From contig NZ_SMCV01000005.1 of NCBI RefSeq assembly GCF_004342285.1, positions 248,001 to 312,000 on the forward strand: 64,000 nucleotides of DNA, in the 5' to 3' direction. Of the stretch, positions 1-10,657 are shown one piece after another. Within the stretch, counting starts at the first letter, position 1. Each line of letters opens with the position of its first letter. The stretch comes from Klebsiella sp. BIGb0138 (GTDB lineage Bacteria > Pseudomonadota > Gammaproteobacteria > Enterobacterales > Enterobacteriaceae). The notes below the pieces were generated by a model. It was not told the origin of the DNA and did no database searches. It saw only the letters and a program-made list of their open reading frames with translations. Made by a program: the position numbers and the translations under genes.

Positions 1-41
1 TGACTTTGCTACGCTTAACCGCAGAATCTTCAACCGGTCTA

Positions 42-77
42 ACGCCCTGTGACTCAGGGCGTCAGATAGGGTATTAT
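42..77 (+). promoter_or_regulatory. Hairpin and putative parC promoter
   Basis: An 8-bp inverted repeat (ACGCCCTG, loop TGACT, CAGGGCGT) at 42-62 is followed by a possible -10 box TATTAT at 72-77, about 55 bases ahead of the parC start. The hairpin may terminate an upstream gene outside the window. The promoter call rests only on the -10-like hexamer; no good -35 is visible. Confidence 0.3.
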
Positions 78-132
78 CGCCGGTAGTTTTGCCGCCCGCA
101 CGGTCGGTACGCAGATTGAGGATTCACGATTA

Positions 133-2391
133 ATGAGCGATATGGCAGAGCGCCTCGCGCTGCATGAATTTACGGAAAATGCTTACCTGAACTATTCCAT
201 GTACGTCATCATGGACAGGGCGTTGCCGTTTATTGGCGATGGTCTGAAGCCGGTACAGCGTCGCATCGTGTATGCGATGTCCGAGCTGGGGCTGAACGCC
301 AGCGCGAAGTTCAAAAAGTCCGCCCGCACCGTCGGTGACGTGCTGGGTAAATACCATCCGCACGGCGATAGCGCATGCTATGAAGCCATGGTGCTGATGG
401 CGCAGCCCTTCTCCTACCGCTACCCGCTGGTGGACGGCCAGGGAAACTGGGGGGCCCCGGACGATCCCAAATCCTTCGCCGCAATGCGTTATACCGAATC
501 CCGGTTGTCGAAGTATGCGGAACTGCTGCTCGGCGAACTGGGCCAGGGAACCGTTGACTGGGTGCCGAACTTCGACGGAACGATGCAGGAGCCGAAAATG
601 CTGCCTGCGCGTTTGCCGAATATCCTGCTGAACGGCACCACCGGTATCGCCGTGGGGATGGCAACCGATATTCCCCCGCACAACCTGCGCGAAGTGGCGC
701 AGGCGGCGATAGCCCTGATCGAAAAACCGCAGACCTCGCTCGACGAGCTGCTGGATATCGTCCACGGGCCGGATTACCCCACCGAAGCTGAAATCATTAC
801 CCCGCGCGCCGAGATCCGCAAAATCTATCAGAACGGTCGTGGTTCGGTGCGTATGCGCGCGGTGTGGAAGAAAGAAGATGGCGCGGTCGTGATCACGGCC
901 TTGCCGCATCAGGTTTCCGGTGCCCGCGTGCTGGAGCAAATCGCCGCCCAGATGCGCAATAAAAAGCTGCCGATGGTTGACGATTTACGCGACGAGTCCG
1001 ATCACGAAAACCCGACCCGTCTGGTGATCGTCCCGCGTTCTAATCGCGTGGATATGGAGCAGGTAATGAACCACCTGTTCGCCACCACCGATCTCGAAAA
1101 AAGCTACCGCATCAACCTGAATATGATCGGCCTCGACAACCGCCCGGCGGTGAAAAACCTGCTGGAGATCCTCGCGGAATGGCTCACCTTCCGTCGCGAT
1201 ACCGTGCGTCGCCGCCTGAGCTATCGCCTGGAGAAGGTGCTCAAGCGCCTGCATATCCTCGAAGGTTTACTGGTAGCCTTTCTGAATATCGATGAGGTGA
1301 TCGAAATTATCCGCCACGAGGATGAACCGAAGCCGGCCCTGATGTCCCGCTTCGGCATCAGCGAAACCCAGGCGGAAGCGATCCTTGAGCTGAAACTGCG
1401 TCATCTTGCCAGACTGGAAGAGATGAAGATCCGCGGCGAGCAGAGCGATCTGGAAAAAGAGCGCGATCAGCTGCAGGCGATTCTGGCGTCCGAACGGAAG
1501 ATGAATAACCTGCTGAAGAAAGAGCTGCAGGCCGACGCCGACGCCTTCGGCGACGATCGGCGTTCCCCGCTGCGCGAGCGCGAAGAGGCGAAAGCCATGA
1601 GCGAGCATGACATGCTGCCGTCCGAACCGGTCACCATCGTGCTGTCGCAAATGGGCTGGGTACGTAGCGCCAAAGGCCACGACATTGACGCCCAGGGGCT
1701 GAGTTACAAAGCGGGCGATAGCTGGAAAGCCTCGTCGAAAGGCAAGAGCAACCAGCCGGTGGTGTTTATTGATACGACCGGGCGTAGCTACGCCATCGAT
1801 CCGATTACGCTGCCGTCGGCGCGCGGTCAGGGTGAGCCGATTACCGGCAAACTGACGCTGCCGCCGGGGGCCAGCGTTGAGCATATGCTGATGGAGAATG
1901 ACGATCGCAAGCTGCTGATGGCTTCCGACGCCGGCTACGGTTTCGTCTGCACCTTCAACGATCTGGTGGCGCGCAACCGCGCGGGCAAGGCGCTGATTAC
2001 GCTGCCGGATAACGCCCGGGTGATGCCGCCGCTGGTGATTGAAGATGAGTCAGACATGCTGCTGGCGATCACCTCCGCCGGGCGTATGCTGATGTTCCCG
2101 GTGAACGATCTGCCGCAGCTGTCGAAAGGCAAGGGGAACAAGATTATCAATATTCCGTCGGCGGATGCGGCTTCCGGGCAGGATGGGCTGGCGCACCTGT
2201 TTGTGCTGCCGCCGCAGAGCACCCTGACTATCCACGTCGGTAAGCGCAAGATTAAACTGCGTCCGGAAGAGCTGCAGAAAGTCACCGGGGAACGCGGTCG
2301 CCGCGGCTCACTGATGCGCGGGCTGCAGAAAATCGACCGTGTGGAAATCGATTCGCCGCGTCGCGCAGCGGCGGGTGATAGCGAAGAGTAA
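133..2391 (+). CDS. parC: DNA topoisomerase IV subunit A (ParC)
   Basis: ParC is the breakage-reunion subunit of topoisomerase IV, which with ParE decatenates daughter chromosomes in the cytoplasm. The 752-residue protein has the usual family length. The active-site tyrosine is Y120 (context AAMRY), and the beta-pinwheel C-terminal domain occupies roughly residues 490-740. The quinolone-resistance determining region reads [10 protein letters not shown], so S80 and E84 are both the susceptible-type residues. It starts at an ATG after GAGGATTCACGATTA. plsC follows after about 320 bases on the same strand, the order known from E. coli. Identification is secure because near-identity to enterobacterial ParC is evident along the whole length. 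Confidence 0.98.
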   Translation: MSDMAERLALHEFTENAYLNYSMYVIMDRALPFIGDGLKPVQRRIVYAMSELGLNASAKFKKSARTVGDVLGKYHPHGDSACYEAMVLMAQPFSYRYPLVDGQGNWGAPDDPKSFAAMRYTESRLSKYAELLLGELGQGTVDWVPNFDGTMQEPKMLPARLPNILLNGTTGIAVGMATDIPPHNLREVAQAAIALIEKPQTSLDELLDIVHGPDYPTEAEIITPRAEIRKIYQNGRGSVRMRAVWKKEDGAVVITALPHQVSGARVLEQIAAQMRNKKLPMVDDLRDESDHENPTRLVIVPRSNRVDMEQVMNHLFATTDLEKSYRINLNMIGLDNRPAVKNLLEILAEWLTFRRDTVRRRLSYRLEKVLKRLHILEGLLVAFLNIDEVIEIIRHEDEPKPALMSRFGISETQAEAILELKLRHLARLEEMKIRGEQSDLEKERDQLQAILASERKMNNLLKKELQADADAFGDDRRSPLREREEAKAMSEHDMLPSEPVTIVLSQMGWVRSAKGHDIDAQGLSYKAGDSWKASSKGKSNQPVVFIDTTGRSYAIDPITLPSARGQGEPITGKLTLPPGASVEHMLMENDDRKLLMASDAGYGFVCTFNDLVARNRAGKALITLPDNARVMPPLVIEDESDMLLAITSAGRMLMFPVNDLPQLSKGKGNKIINIPSADAASGQDGLAHLFVLPPQSTLTIHVGKRKIKLRPEELQKVTGERGRRGSLMRGLQKIDRVEIDSPRRAAAGDSEE

Positions 2392-2709
2392 GATAAGGAT
2401 CCTCTACCGAAGGGTAGAGGATGCTAAAATATGCCGCAAAATCGTTGTTTATTCAGATGTTGCGATTAACAATAGACGCAAAATCATTCAAGATACGTCG
2501 AGGCCGTCAGCAACTGATGCCCGACGCCTGCAATCTGCTGAACAGCGAGTAAGTACCCCCTATCTTCGGGTCGCGGAAAGAGAGCGACGACGAGGGATTC
2601 AGGCGCGTGCAGTACGCAGCGGACCGGTGGACCGGGTTATCCTGCGAACGCACATGCCAGCGAAAGTTTGCGGGTATCATTCTAAGCGGTTTGGGTTTTA
2701 GAGGTAGCT
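2392..2709 (+). other. parC-plsC intergenic region
   Basis: These 318 bases carry a perfect hairpin just after parC (ATCCTCTACC, loop GAAG, GGTAGAGGAT, about 2399-2422) without a clear T run. The rest probably holds the plsC promoter and leader. I see no gene here; the open frame through it starts inside parC and has no family resemblance. Confidence 0.45.
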
Positions 2710-3447
2710 ATGCTATTTATTTTTCGACTCATTATTGTTGTTATTTATTGTATCTTTGTCTGTATATTTGGCTGTATTTACTGTTTGTTCAGCCCGCGTA
2801 ATCCTAAGCACGTTGCCACCTTCGGGCACCTGTTTGGCCGGCTGTCCCCGTTATTCGGTCTGAAGGTCGAAACGCGTAAGCCTGCGGATGCGAAAAACTA
2901 TGGCAATGCAATCTACATTGCTAACCATCAGAACAACTATGATATGGTGACGGCATCCAATATCGTACAGCCGCCGACCGTGACCGTGGGCAAAAAGAGC
3001 CTGGTATGGATCCCGTTCTTTGGCCTGCTCTACTGGCTAACGGGTAACCTGCTGATTGATCGTAATAACCGGGCGAAAGCGCATGGGACGATCTCGCAGG
3101 TGGTGAATACCTTTAAAAAACGTAAAATATCTTTCTGGATGTTCCCGGAAGGGACCCGCAGCCGCGGTCGCGGCCTGCTGCCCTTTAAGACCGGCGCTTT
3201 CCACGCGGCCATCGCCGCCGGCGTGCCGATTATTCCGGTATGCGTTTCTAATACATCGAATAAAATTAATCTCAATCGCCTGAATAACGGCCTGGTGATT
3301 GTTGAAATGCTGCCGCCGGTCGATACCAGCCAGTTTGGTAAAGAGGGCGTACGCGCGCTGGCGACGCACTGCCGCGAGCTGATGGCCGCGAAAATTGAAG
3401 AGCTGGATCGCGAAGTCGCGGAGCGCGAAGCCGCAGCAAAGAAATAA
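2710..3447 (+). CDS. plsC: 1-acyl-sn-glycerol-3-phosphate acyltransferase (PlsC)
   Basis: PlsC acylates lysophosphatidic acid at position 2 to give phosphatidic acid, the second acylation of phospholipid synthesis, at the inner face of the cytoplasmic membrane. The 245-residue length matches E. coli PlsC. A hydrophobic N-terminal segment (residues 1-27) anchors it. The catalytic HX4D motif is H73-Q-N-N-Y-D78, and the substrate-binding motif FPEGTR lies at 145-150. The start is an ATG preceded by GAGGTAGCT. It sits between parC and ftsP as in other enterics. Confidence is high. Confidence 0.97.
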   Translation: MLFIFRLIIVVIYCIFVCIFGCIYCLFSPRNPKHVATFGHLFGRLSPLFGLKVETRKPADAKNYGNAIYIANHQNNYDMVTASNIVQPPTVTVGKKSLVWIPFFGLLYWLTGNLLIDRNNRAKAHGTISQVVNTFKKRKISFWMFPEGTRSRGRGLLPFKTGAFHAAIAAGVPIIPVCVSNTSNKINLNRLNNGLVIVEMLPPVDTSQFGKEGVRALATHCRELMAAKIEELDREVAEREAAAKK

Positions 3448-3532
3448 AACAGGAAACGCCGCGATAACGCGAGCAGATTGCTAGCGGGAAACGAATTCCC
3501 TTTTTGATTTGTCAGTATTTCATGGAGTTAAT

Positions 3533-4945
3533 ATGTCACTCAGTCGGCGTCAGTTTATTAAGGCTTCAGGCGTAGCGCTGTGCGCGGGAGCCGTGCCGCT
3601 GAACGCACATGCCGCCGGCCAACAGCCCGTCCTGCCGGTTCCTCCGCTGCTGGAGTCCCGTCGCGGCCAGCCGCTGTTTTTGACTCTGCAACGCGCCCAC
3701 TGGTCCTTTACCTCCGGCACCCGCGCGTCGGTCTGGGGGGTGAACGGCCGCTATCTTGGGCCGACGATTCGCGTGTGGAATGGCGATGACGTAAAGCTGA
3801 TTTACAGTAACCGCCTGACGGAAAACGTCGCCATGACCATCCGCGGTCTGCAGGTTCCCGGTCCGCTGATTGGCGGCGCGGCGCGCATGATGTCGCCGAA
3901 TGCCGACTGGGCGCCGGTGCTGCCGATTCGCCAGAGCGCCGCCACGCTGTGGTATCAGGCGAATACCCCGAACCATATGGCTAAACAGGTCTATAACGGT
4001 CTTGCCGGCATGTGGCTGGTGGAAGATGAAATCAGTAAAAATCTCCCCGTTCCCAACCATTACGGCGTCGATGATTTCCCGGTGATTATTCAGGACAAGC
4101 GTCTGGATAATTTCGGTACGCCGGAATACAGCGAACCCGGCAGCGGCGGCTTTGTCGGGGATACGCTGCTGGTGAACGGCGTCCAGAGTCCGTATGTTGA
4201 AGTGTCGCGCGGCTGGGTTCGTTTGCGCCTGCTGAACGCCTCTAACTCCCGGCGCTACCAGCTGCAGATGAGCGATGGTCGGCTGATACACGTTATCTCC
4301 GGCGACCAGGGTTTTTTACCGGCCCCGGTGTCGTTAAAGCAGCTGTCGCTGGCGCCCGGCGAGCGGCGTGAAATTCTGGTCGATATGACCAACGGCGATG
4401 AGGTGTCGATTACCTGCGGTGAAGCGGCAAGCATCGTTGACCGCATTCGCGGCTTCTTCGAGCCGTCGAGCATCCTGATTTCCACGCTGCTGTTAACCCT
4501 GCGTCCAACGGGCCTGCTGCCGCTGGTGACCGATAGCCTGCCGGTGCGTCTGCTGCCGACGGAAGTTCTGTCCGGCGCGGCGATTCGCTCTCGCGATATC
4601 TCCCTTGGCGACGATCCGGGGATTAACGGCAACCTGTGGGACCCGCAGCGCATTGACGTGACCGCGCAGCAGGGCACATGGGAGCGCTGGACGGTACGTG
4701 CCGATCGACCGCAGTCGTTCCATATCGAAGGGGTGATGTTCCAGGTGCGGAACGTGAACGGTTCCGCGCCGTTCCCGGAAGACCGCGGCTGGAAAGATAC
4801 CGTCTGGGTCGACGGGCAGGTGGAGCTGCTGGTGTACTACACCCAGCCTTCCTGGCCGCACTTCCCGTTCCAGTTCTTAAGCCAGACGCTGGAACTCGCC
4901 GATCGCGGCTCGATTGGCCAGATCCTGGTCAATCCGGCGCCGTAA
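3533..4945 (+). CDS. ftsP: Cell division protein FtsP (SufI), Tat substrate
   Basis: FtsP is a periplasmic septal-ring component that stabilises division under stress. It has a multicopper-oxidase fold but does not bind copper. The chosen start (ATG at 3533, after GGAG) gives 470 residues, the E. coli length, and an N-terminus MSLSRRQFIK carrying the twin-arginine motif. A hydrophobic stretch and an AHA-A cleavage region near residue 28 follow. An ATG eight codons upstream would extend the Tat signal without homology support. Two to three cupredoxin domains follow to the C-terminal QILVNPAP. It is probably transcribed after plsC. Confidence 0.95.
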   Translation: MSLSRRQFIKASGVALCAGAVPLNAHAAGQQPVLPVPPLLESRRGQPLFLTLQRAHWSFTSGTRASVWGVNGRYLGPTIRVWNGDDVKLIYSNRLTENVAMTIRGLQVPGPLIGGAARMMSPNADWAPVLPIRQSAATLWYQANTPNHMAKQVYNGLAGMWLVEDEISKNLPVPNHYGVDDFPVIIQDKRLDNFGTPEYSEPGSGGFVGDTLLVNGVQSPYVEVSRGWVRLRLLNASNSRRYQLQMSDGRLIHVISGDQGFLPAPVSLKQLSLAPGERREILVDMTNGDEVSITCGEAASIVDRIRGFFEPSSILISTLLLTLRPTGLLPLVTDSLPVRLLPTEVLSGAAIRSRDISLGDDPGINGNLWDPQRIDVTAQQGTWERWTVRADRPQSFHIEGVMFQVRNVNGSAPFPEDRGWKDTVWVDGQVELLVYYTQPSWPHFPFQFLSQTLELADRGSIGQILVNPAP

Positions 4946-5069
4946 TCCCCGATGCCCCGGCCAGCAGCGGTCAGGGCATAAGAAAATCTCCCTTCATTTC
5001 TGTCCGCAATCCGGCTTATAATCGCCGCCCTTTGGTTATTTTTTTATCATTTTTTTCCCCGGAAGCAAT

Positions 5070-7241
5070 ATGAGCGCAATATCCCTGATCCAACCGGATC
5101 GTGACCTTTTTTCCTGGCCGCAGTACTGGGCCGCCTGCTTTGGTCCCGCGCCATTTTTACCCATGTCACGCGAAGAGATGGATCAACTTGGCTGGGATAG
5201 CTGCGACATCATCCTGGTCACCGGCGATGCGTATGTCGACCATCCGAGCTTCGGCATGGCGATCTGCGGCCGCATGCTGGAGGCGCAGGGGTTCCGCGTT
5301 GGGATTATTTCGCAGCCTGACTGGAACAGCAAAGATGACTTTATGCGTCTGGGGAAACCGAATCTGTTCTTCGGCGTTACCGCGGGCAACATGGATTCGA
5401 TGATCAACCGCTACACCGCTGACCGCAAGCTGCGTCATGATGACGCCTATACCGCGGGCAATGTCGCCGGTAAACGTCCGGATCGCGCCACGTTGGTGTA
5501 TACCCAGCGCTGCAAAGAGGCGTGGAAAGAGGTGCCGGTTATTCTCGGCGGTATTGAAGCCAGCCTGCGCCGTACCGCGCATTATGATTACTGGTCCGAT
5601 ACCGTGCGGCGTTCGGTGCTGGTGGACTCCAAGGCCGATATGCTGATGTTTGGCAACGGCGAGCGTCCGCTGGTTGAAGTGGCGCATCGTCTGGCCGCAG
5701 GTGAGCCGATCGGCCAGATTCGTGACGTCCGCAATACCGCCATTATGGTCAAAGAGGCGCTCCCCGGCTGGAGCGGCGTCGACTCCACCCGTCTGGATAC
5801 CCCGGGTAAAATTGACCCCATCCCGCATCCGTATGGCGAAGATCTGCCGTGCGCGGATAACAAAACCGTTGCGCCGCCAAAACAAGAAGCTAAACGCGTG
5901 ACCGTTCAACCGCCGCGTCCGAAGCCGTGGGAAAAGACCTACGTGCTGCTGCCGTCCTTTGAAAAGGTGAAAGGGGACAAGGTGCTGTACGCCCATGCGT
6001 CACGTATCCTGCACCACGAAACCAACCCGGGCTGCGCGCGGGCGTTGATGCAAAAGCATGGCGAACGGTATATCTGGGTTAACCCGCCGGCGATCCCGCT
6101 GTCGACGGAAGAGATGGATAGCGTGTTTGCGCTACCGTATAAGCGCGTCCCGCACCCGGCGTACGGTGACAGCCGCATTCCGGCTTACGAGATGATTCGC
6201 TTCTCGATTAACATTATGCGCGGCTGTTTCGGCGGCTGTTCTTTCTGTTCGATCACCGAACATGAAGGGCGCATCATTCAGAGCCGTTCCGAAGATTCGA
6301 TCATTAACGAAATCGAAGCGATTCGCGACACGGTTCCCGGTTTTACCGGCGTTATCTCCGATCTTGGCGGCCCAACGGCCAACATGTACATGCTGCGCTG
6401 TAAGTCCCCGCGCGCCGAGCAGACCTGCCGTCGTTTATCCTGCGTCTATCCGGATATCTGCCCGCATATGGATACCAACCACGAGCCGACGATTAATCTG
6501 TACCGCCGCGCCCGCGACCTGAAAGGGATTAAAAAAATCCTCATCGCCTCTGGCGTGCGTTACGACATCGCCGTTGAGGATCCGCGCTACATCAAAGAGC
6601 TGGCGACCCACCACGTTGGCGGCTATCTGAAGATTGCGCCGGAGCATACGGAAGAAGGTCCGCTGTCGAAAATGATGAAGCCGGGAATGGGAAGCTATGA
6701 CCGCTTTAAAGAGCTGTTCGATACCTATTCGAAACAGGCGGGTAAAGAGCAGTATCTGATCCCGTACTTTATCTCTGCGCACCCGGGCACCCGCGACGAA
6801 GATATGGTGAATCTGGCGCTGTGGCTGAAGAAGAACCGTTTCCGTCTCGACCAGGTGCAGAACTTCTATCCGTCGCCGCTGGCCAACTCGACCACCATGT
6901 ATTACACCGGCAAGAACCCGCTGGGTAAGATTGGCTATAAGAGTGAAGAGGTGGTGGTGCCGAAGGGCGACAAGCAGCGTCGTCTGCATAAAGCATTGCT
7001 GCGCTATCACGATCCGGCAAACTGGCCGCTGATTCGTCAGGCGCTGGAAGCGATGGGCAAGAAGCACCTGATTGGTTCACGCCGCGATTGTCTGGTACCC
7101 GCGCCAACGCTGGATGAGATGCGCGAAGCGCGTCGTCAGAACCGCAATACCCGCCCGGCATTGACCAAACATACGCCGGTTGCGCATCAGCGTCAGACGC
7201 CGGCTACGGCGAAAAAACGGATTAAATCCGCTTCCCGCTAA
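5070..7241 (+). CDS. ygiQ: YgiQ family radical SAM protein
   Basis: This is a 723-residue radical SAM protein of the YgiQ family. The order is an N-terminal YgiQ domain, a radical SAM core with the 4Fe-4S triad C386-x3-C390-x2-C393 (context [10 protein letters not shown]), and a basic, low-complexity C-terminus rich in Arg, Lys and Thr. The reaction is not established; relatives are annotated as putative methyltransferase- or methylthiotransferase-like enzymes. The start ATG follows GGAAGCAAT. The gene stands alone, tandem to ftsP and convergent with dkgA. Family membership is certain, function is not. Confidence 0.95.
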   Translation: MSAISLIQPDRDLFSWPQYWAACFGPAPFLPMSREEMDQLGWDSCDIILVTGDAYVDHPSFGMAICGRMLEAQGFRVGIISQPDWNSKDDFMRLGKPNLFFGVTAGNMDSMINRYTADRKLRHDDAYTAGNVAGKRPDRATLVYTQRCKEAWKEVPVILGGIEASLRRTAHYDYWSDTVRRSVLVDSKADMLMFGNGERPLVEVAHRLAAGEPIGQIRDVRNTAIMVKEALPGWSGVDSTRLDTPGKIDPIPHPYGEDLPCADNKTVAPPKQEAKRVTVQPPRPKPWEKTYVLLPSFEKVKGDKVLYAHASRILHHETNPGCARALMQKHGERYIWVNPPAIPLSTEEMDSVFALPYKRVPHPAYGDSRIPAYEMIRFSINIMRGCFGGCSFCSITEHEGRIIQSRSEDSIINEIEAIRDTVPGFTGVISDLGGPTANMYMLRCKSPRAEQTCRRLSCVYPDICPHMDTNHEPTINLYRRARDLKGIKKILIASGVRYDIAVEDPRYIKELATHHVGGYLKIAPEHTEEGPLSKMMKPGMGSYDRFKELFDTYSKQAGKEQYLIPYFISAHPGTRDEDMVNLALWLKKNRFRLDQVQNFYPSPLANSTTMYYTGKNPLGKIGYKSEEVVVPKGDKQRRLHKALLRYHDPANWPLIRQALEAMGKKHLIGSRRDCLVPAPTLDEMREARRQNRNTRPALTKHTPVAHQRQTPATAKKRIKSASR

Positions 7242-7249
7242 GACGTATT

Positions 7250-7275
7250 CCCCGGCGGCGCGATGCCTGCCGGGG
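7250..7275. repeat. REP-like stem-loop between ygiQ and dkgA
   Basis: A 7-bp perfect inverted repeat CCCCGGC/GCCGGGG separates convergent ygiQ and dkgA. There is no T run, so it looks like a REP-type element or mRNA-stabilising hairpin rather than a canonical intrinsic terminator. Confidence 0.5.
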
Positions 7276-7361
7276 TAACAGGATGATAGGGAAAACCCGG
7301 ATTGGGCGGTTGTGCCGCGATCCGGGACGGTATAAGAAACGCTCTTCGGCGGGAAAGAAGA

Positions 7362-8189
7362 TTAACCGCCGAACTGATCCGGATCCGGACCCAGACGTTT
7401 GTTCTGGTCCAGTTTTGCCATCTCACTGAGTTCGTCTTTATCGAGACGGAAGTCCCAGACGTTGAAGTTTTCCGCAATGCGTGACGGCGTGACCGATTTC
7501 GGGATCACCACCAGGCCGTTGTCGAGATGCCAGCGGATAACAATCTGCGCGGGGGTTTTACCGTACTTATCCGCCAGCTCATGAATAATTTTCTGATCGA
7601 ACACGCCTTCTCCCCCCTGCGCCAGCGGGCTCCAGGACTCGGTCTGGATTTTATGCGTGGCGTTCCAGGAGTGTAGCTGACGTTGCTGGAGTAAGGGATG
7701 GAGTTCCACCTGGTTTATCACCGGCACGACGCCGGTTTCATCCAGCAGCCGCTGCAGATGGTGGACCTGGAAGTTACAGACGCCGATACTTTTTGTCAGC
7801 CCCTGTTTTTGCAGCTCAATCATGCCTTTCCAGGCATCGACGTAGTGGTCAATCGCCGGAACCGGCCAGTGCATTAAGTATAAATCGACATAGTCGAGTT
7901 GCAGTTTGCGCAGACTCTCTTGTAGGGCTTCATGCGGGCGTTTCTGATCGTCGTTCCACAGCTTGGTGGTGATAAAGAGCTCATCGCGAGCGACGCCTGC
8001 GCGGCTTAACGCATGACCGACGCCGGTTTCATTTTGGTACGCGGCGGCGGTGTCAAAAGAGCGATAACCGACTTCCAGCGCCTTATGAATGGCGGAGACG
8101 ACTTCCTCGTTGCCTGCTTTCCACACGCCGAGACCCAGTTGTGGCATCAGATTGCCGTCGTGCAGTTTTATAACGGTTGGATGTGTCAT
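7362..8189 (-). CDS. dkgA: 2,5-diketo-D-gluconate reductase A / methylglyoxal reductase (DkgA)
   Basis: DkgA is a cytosolic NADPH-dependent aldo-keto reductase that reduces 2,5-diketo-gluconate, methylglyoxal and other small aldehydes. The 275 residues cover one AKR barrel. The catalytic tetrad is visible as D46, Y51, K76 and H107, and IPKSVTPSRIAEN near the C-terminus is the NADPH-binding signature. The start follows AGGAGG closely. It lies downstream of yqhD on the same strand (gap about 144 bases), the known yqhD-dkgA arrangement induced by YqhC during aldehyde stress. Confidence 0.96.
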   Translation of the reverse strand: MTHPTVIKLHDGNLMPQLGLGVWKAGNEEVVSAIHKALEVGYRSFDTAAAYQNETGVGHALSRAGVARDELFITTKLWNDDQKRPHEALQESLRKLQLDYVDLYLMHWPVPAIDHYVDAWKGMIELQKQGLTKSIGVCNFQVHHLQRLLDETGVVPVINQVELHPLLQQRQLHSWNATHKIQTESWSPLAQGGEGVFDQKIIHELADKYGKTPAQIVIRWHLDNGLVVIPKSVTPSRIAENFNVWDFRLDKDELSEMAKLDQNKRLGPDPDQFGG

Positions 8190-8333
8190 GCCTTCCTCCT
8201 GTTAATGAAACTCAGCGGTATACATTCCGCTGAGGGGTAGCATTAAGTCTGGACGAAATAGCTAAAAACGGTAGTTAAACTCCTCGCCTTCGCGCGAGTT
8301 CAGCTGAAGACGAGGAGGGGGGACAGGGAAAAC

Positions 8334-9497
8334 TTAGCGTGCAGCCTCGTAAATCCGACGGCTGACGTCGAGGGTGATATCCTGATTTTCCCCCAGCGCC
8401 GTCATGCCGTGTTCTTCCAGTTTAGCCAGTAACGCCGGGATGGAGCTGCCGTCCAGACCGTAGTCGGAAAGACGGGTTGCGACGCCCAGCTGCTCAAAGA
8501 ACTGACGCGTCGCGGCGATAGCGGCATCGATACGCTCATCTTCAGAGCCGTCGGTGATATTCCAGACGCGAGCGGCATACTGCAGCAGTTTGGCGCGTTT
8601 GGCGTCGCGTTTTTCATTCCACAGTACCGGCAGAATGATGGCCAGCGTCTGGGCATGATCGAGGCCGTGCATCGCGGTCAGCTCGTGACCCAGCATGTGC
8701 GTTGCCCAGTCCTGCGGTACGCCAGCGCCAATCAGGCCGTTTAACGCCTGGGTCGCTGCCCACATGATGTTGGCGCGCACGTCGTAGTTTTCCGGCTCTT
8801 GCAGCGCTTTCGGGCCATCTTCAATCAGAGTCAGCAGAATGCCTTCGGCAAAGCGGTCCTGAATTTTGCCATCAACCGGGTAGGTGACATACTGCTCGAC
8901 GGTATGGACAAATGCGTCAACCACACCGTTGGCCACCTGACGCGGCGGCAGGGTGTAGGTGTAAACCGGGTCAAGAATCGCAAACACCGGCTGTACGTGG
9001 GATGACATAAAGGCCCGTTTGTCACCGGTGGTTTTACGCGAAACGACGGCGCCTTTATTGGATTCGGAACCGGTTGCCGGAAGCGTCAGCACCGACCCCA
9101 TCGGGATCGCGCTTTTGACGTTGTTGCCGCGGGTTTCGAGGATTTCCCACGGATCGACGTTTTCATCATAATGCGCCGCCGCGGCGATGAACTTGGTGCC
9201 ATCCAGTACCGAACCGCCGCCCACGGCCAGCAGGAACGTGACCTTCTCTTCACGGGCGATTTTGACGGCGTTCATCAGCGTCTCGTAGGATGGGTTCGGT
9301 TCAATGCCGCCAAACTCCAGCACCTCGAAACCGCTCAGCGCCTTCAGCGCCTGATCAAGCACGCCGGTTTTCTTCACGCTACCGCCGCCGTAGGTCACCA
9401 GAATACGTGCGCCTGCCGGGATTTGATCGCGCAGATTGTCGATGGCGCCTTTGCCAAACAGAATGCGGGTTGGGGTATGTAGATCGAAATTGTTCAT
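8334..9497 (-). CDS. yqhD: NADPH-dependent aldehyde/alcohol dehydrogenase YqhD
   Basis: YqhD is an iron-type alcohol dehydrogenase fold enzyme that uses NADPH and zinc to reduce short-chain and lipid-peroxidation aldehydes. The start at 9497 (MNNFDLHTP) gives 387 residues as in E. coli; an upstream extension of the open frame has no family similarity. The nucleotide loop GGGS lies at 38-41 and the metal ligands D194, H198, H267 and H281 are all present. It is divergent from its activator gene yqhC and followed by dkgA. Confidence 0.97.
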   Translation of the reverse strand: MNNFDLHTPTRILFGKGAIDNLRDQIPAGARILVTYGGGSVKKTGVLDQALKALSGFEVLEFGGIEPNPSYETLMNAVKIAREEKVTFLLAVGGGSVLDGTKFIAAAAHYDENVDPWEILETRGNNVKSAIPMGSVLTLPATGSESNKGAVVSRKTTGDKRAFMSSHVQPVFAILDPVYTYTLPPRQVANGVVDAFVHTVEQYVTYPVDGKIQDRFAEGILLTLIEDGPKALQEPENYDVRANIMWAATQALNGLIGAGVPQDWATHMLGHELTAMHGLDHAQTLAIILPVLWNEKRDAKRAKLLQYAARVWNITDGSEDERIDAAIAATRQFFEQLGVATRLSDYGLDGSSIPALLAKLEEHGMTALGENQDITLDVSRRIYEAAR

Positions 9498-9692
9498 TGC
9501 TCGTGCCCTCAAATAGTAAAACTGCCGACAGAGAAGATGCCTCGGCCAGATGACGGTCATTGTGGTCCTGTAACCTGCTCCTCTCAATGCACATTCCTGC
9601 CGTTGTCTTGCCCATTTCTCTACGGGACTGGAGAAAAGGCAGGAAAGTGCGCACAATGCAAGAGTGCAAAAACGTCTGGAGAACCCCCGTAA

Positions 9693-10592
9693 ATGAACCG
9701 CGCCGAGATATGCCAGCTGTTGACGGAAAAAGTTAACGCATTGAAAGAAAATGAGGAAAAACTCAGTACGCTGCTGCCCGATATTCGCCTGCTCTACGGT
9801 ACGCAGCCGGGTACCCGCACGCCGGTGATGTACCAGCCCGGCATTGTTTTTCTCTTTTCGGGGCATAAAATTGGCTACATCAACGAGCGGACTTTTCGCT
9901 ATGACACCAATGAATACCTGCTGCTGACGGTACCGCTCCCCTTTGAGTGCGAGACCTTCGCCACCCCCGAGGTTCCGCTGGCAGGGATGCGGCTGAATGT
10001 GGATATTCTCCAGCTCCAGGAGCTGCTGATGGATATTGGTGAGGATGAGCTGTTTCAGCCGGCGATGGCTTCGAGCGGGATCAACTCGGCAGCCTTATCG
10101 GAGGAAATCTTGTGTGCGGCGGAAAGACTGTTGGATGTGATGGAACGCCCGCTGGACGCGCGTATTTTGGGCAAACAGATTATCCGCGAGATGCTCTATT
10201 ACGTGCTCACCGGGCCGTGCGGCGGGGCGCTGCTGGCGCTGGTGAGCCGGCAAACCCATTTCAGCCTGATCAGCCGCGTCCTGAAACGCATTGAAAGCCA
10301 GTACACCGAGAACCTCAGCGTCGACCAGCTGGCGGCGGAAGCCAACATGAGCGTCTCGGCGTTTCATCATAATTTCAAATCGGTGACCAGCACCTCGCCG
10401 TTGCAGTATCTCAAAAGCTATCGCCTGCATAAGGCGCGGATGCTGATGATCCACGATGGCATGAAGGCCAGCGCGGCGGCGATGCGGGTCGGCTACGAAA
10501 GCGCCTCCCAGTTCAGCCGTGAGTTTAAACGCTATTTCGGCATGACGCCGGGCGAAGACGCCGCGCGGATCAGAATGATTCAGGGAATGTGA
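9693..10592 (+). CDS. yqhC: AraC-family activator YqhC
   Basis: YqhC is a cytoplasmic AraC/XylS-type activator of yqhD-dkgA that responds to glyoxal and other aldehydes in E. coli. It has 299 residues, with an N-terminal AraC_N (type 6) sensing domain and a C-terminal pair of helix-turn-helix motifs at about residues 195-292 ([18 protein letters not shown] and the [15 protein letters not shown] signature). It is divergent from yqhD across a 195-base promoter region, which is where it would be expected to bind. The start ATG follows GGAGAACCCCCGTAA. Confidence 0.93.
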   Translation: MNRAEICQLLTEKVNALKENEEKLSTLLPDIRLLYGTQPGTRTPVMYQPGIVFLFSGHKIGYINERTFRYDTNEYLLLTVPLPFECETFATPEVPLAGMRLNVDILQLQELLMDIGEDELFQPAMASSGINSAALSEEILCAAERLLDVMERPLDARILGKQIIREMLYYVLTGPCGGALLALVSRQTHFSLISRVLKRIESQYTENLSVDQLAAEANMSVSAFHHNFKSVTSTSPLQYLKSYRLHKARMLMIHDGMKASAAAMRVGYESASQFSREFKRYFGMTPGEDAARIRMIQGM

Positions 10593-10614
10593 CGGGCGAG
10601 GAGCGGCGGCTGCC

Positions 10615-10651
10615 GAACCCGGGAAGGCGGCGCAGCGTCGCTCCCGGGTTC
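10615..10651. repeat. Inverted repeat between convergent yqhC and yghB
   Basis: A perfect 10-bp inverted repeat (GAACCCGGGA/TCCCGGGTTC) with a 17-base GC-rich loop lies between two convergent genes. It may act as a bidirectional transcription or mRNA-end barrier. There is no T run. Confidence 0.45.
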
Positions 10652-10657
10652 GCGCGG

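Noticed and set aside
361..423. Possible quinolone-resistance changes in ParC
   Set aside because: The region reads [11 protein letters not shown]80 and E84 are the susceptible-type residues.
2339..2701. Frame spanning the end of parC and the parC-plsC gap
   Set aside because: It starts inside parC in another frame, shows no family motif and ends just before the plsC ribosome binding site.
9498..9866. Upstream extension of the yqhD frame
   Set aside because: The extension runs through the divergent promoter into yqhC and has no similarity to the family; MNNFDLHTP is the conserved start.
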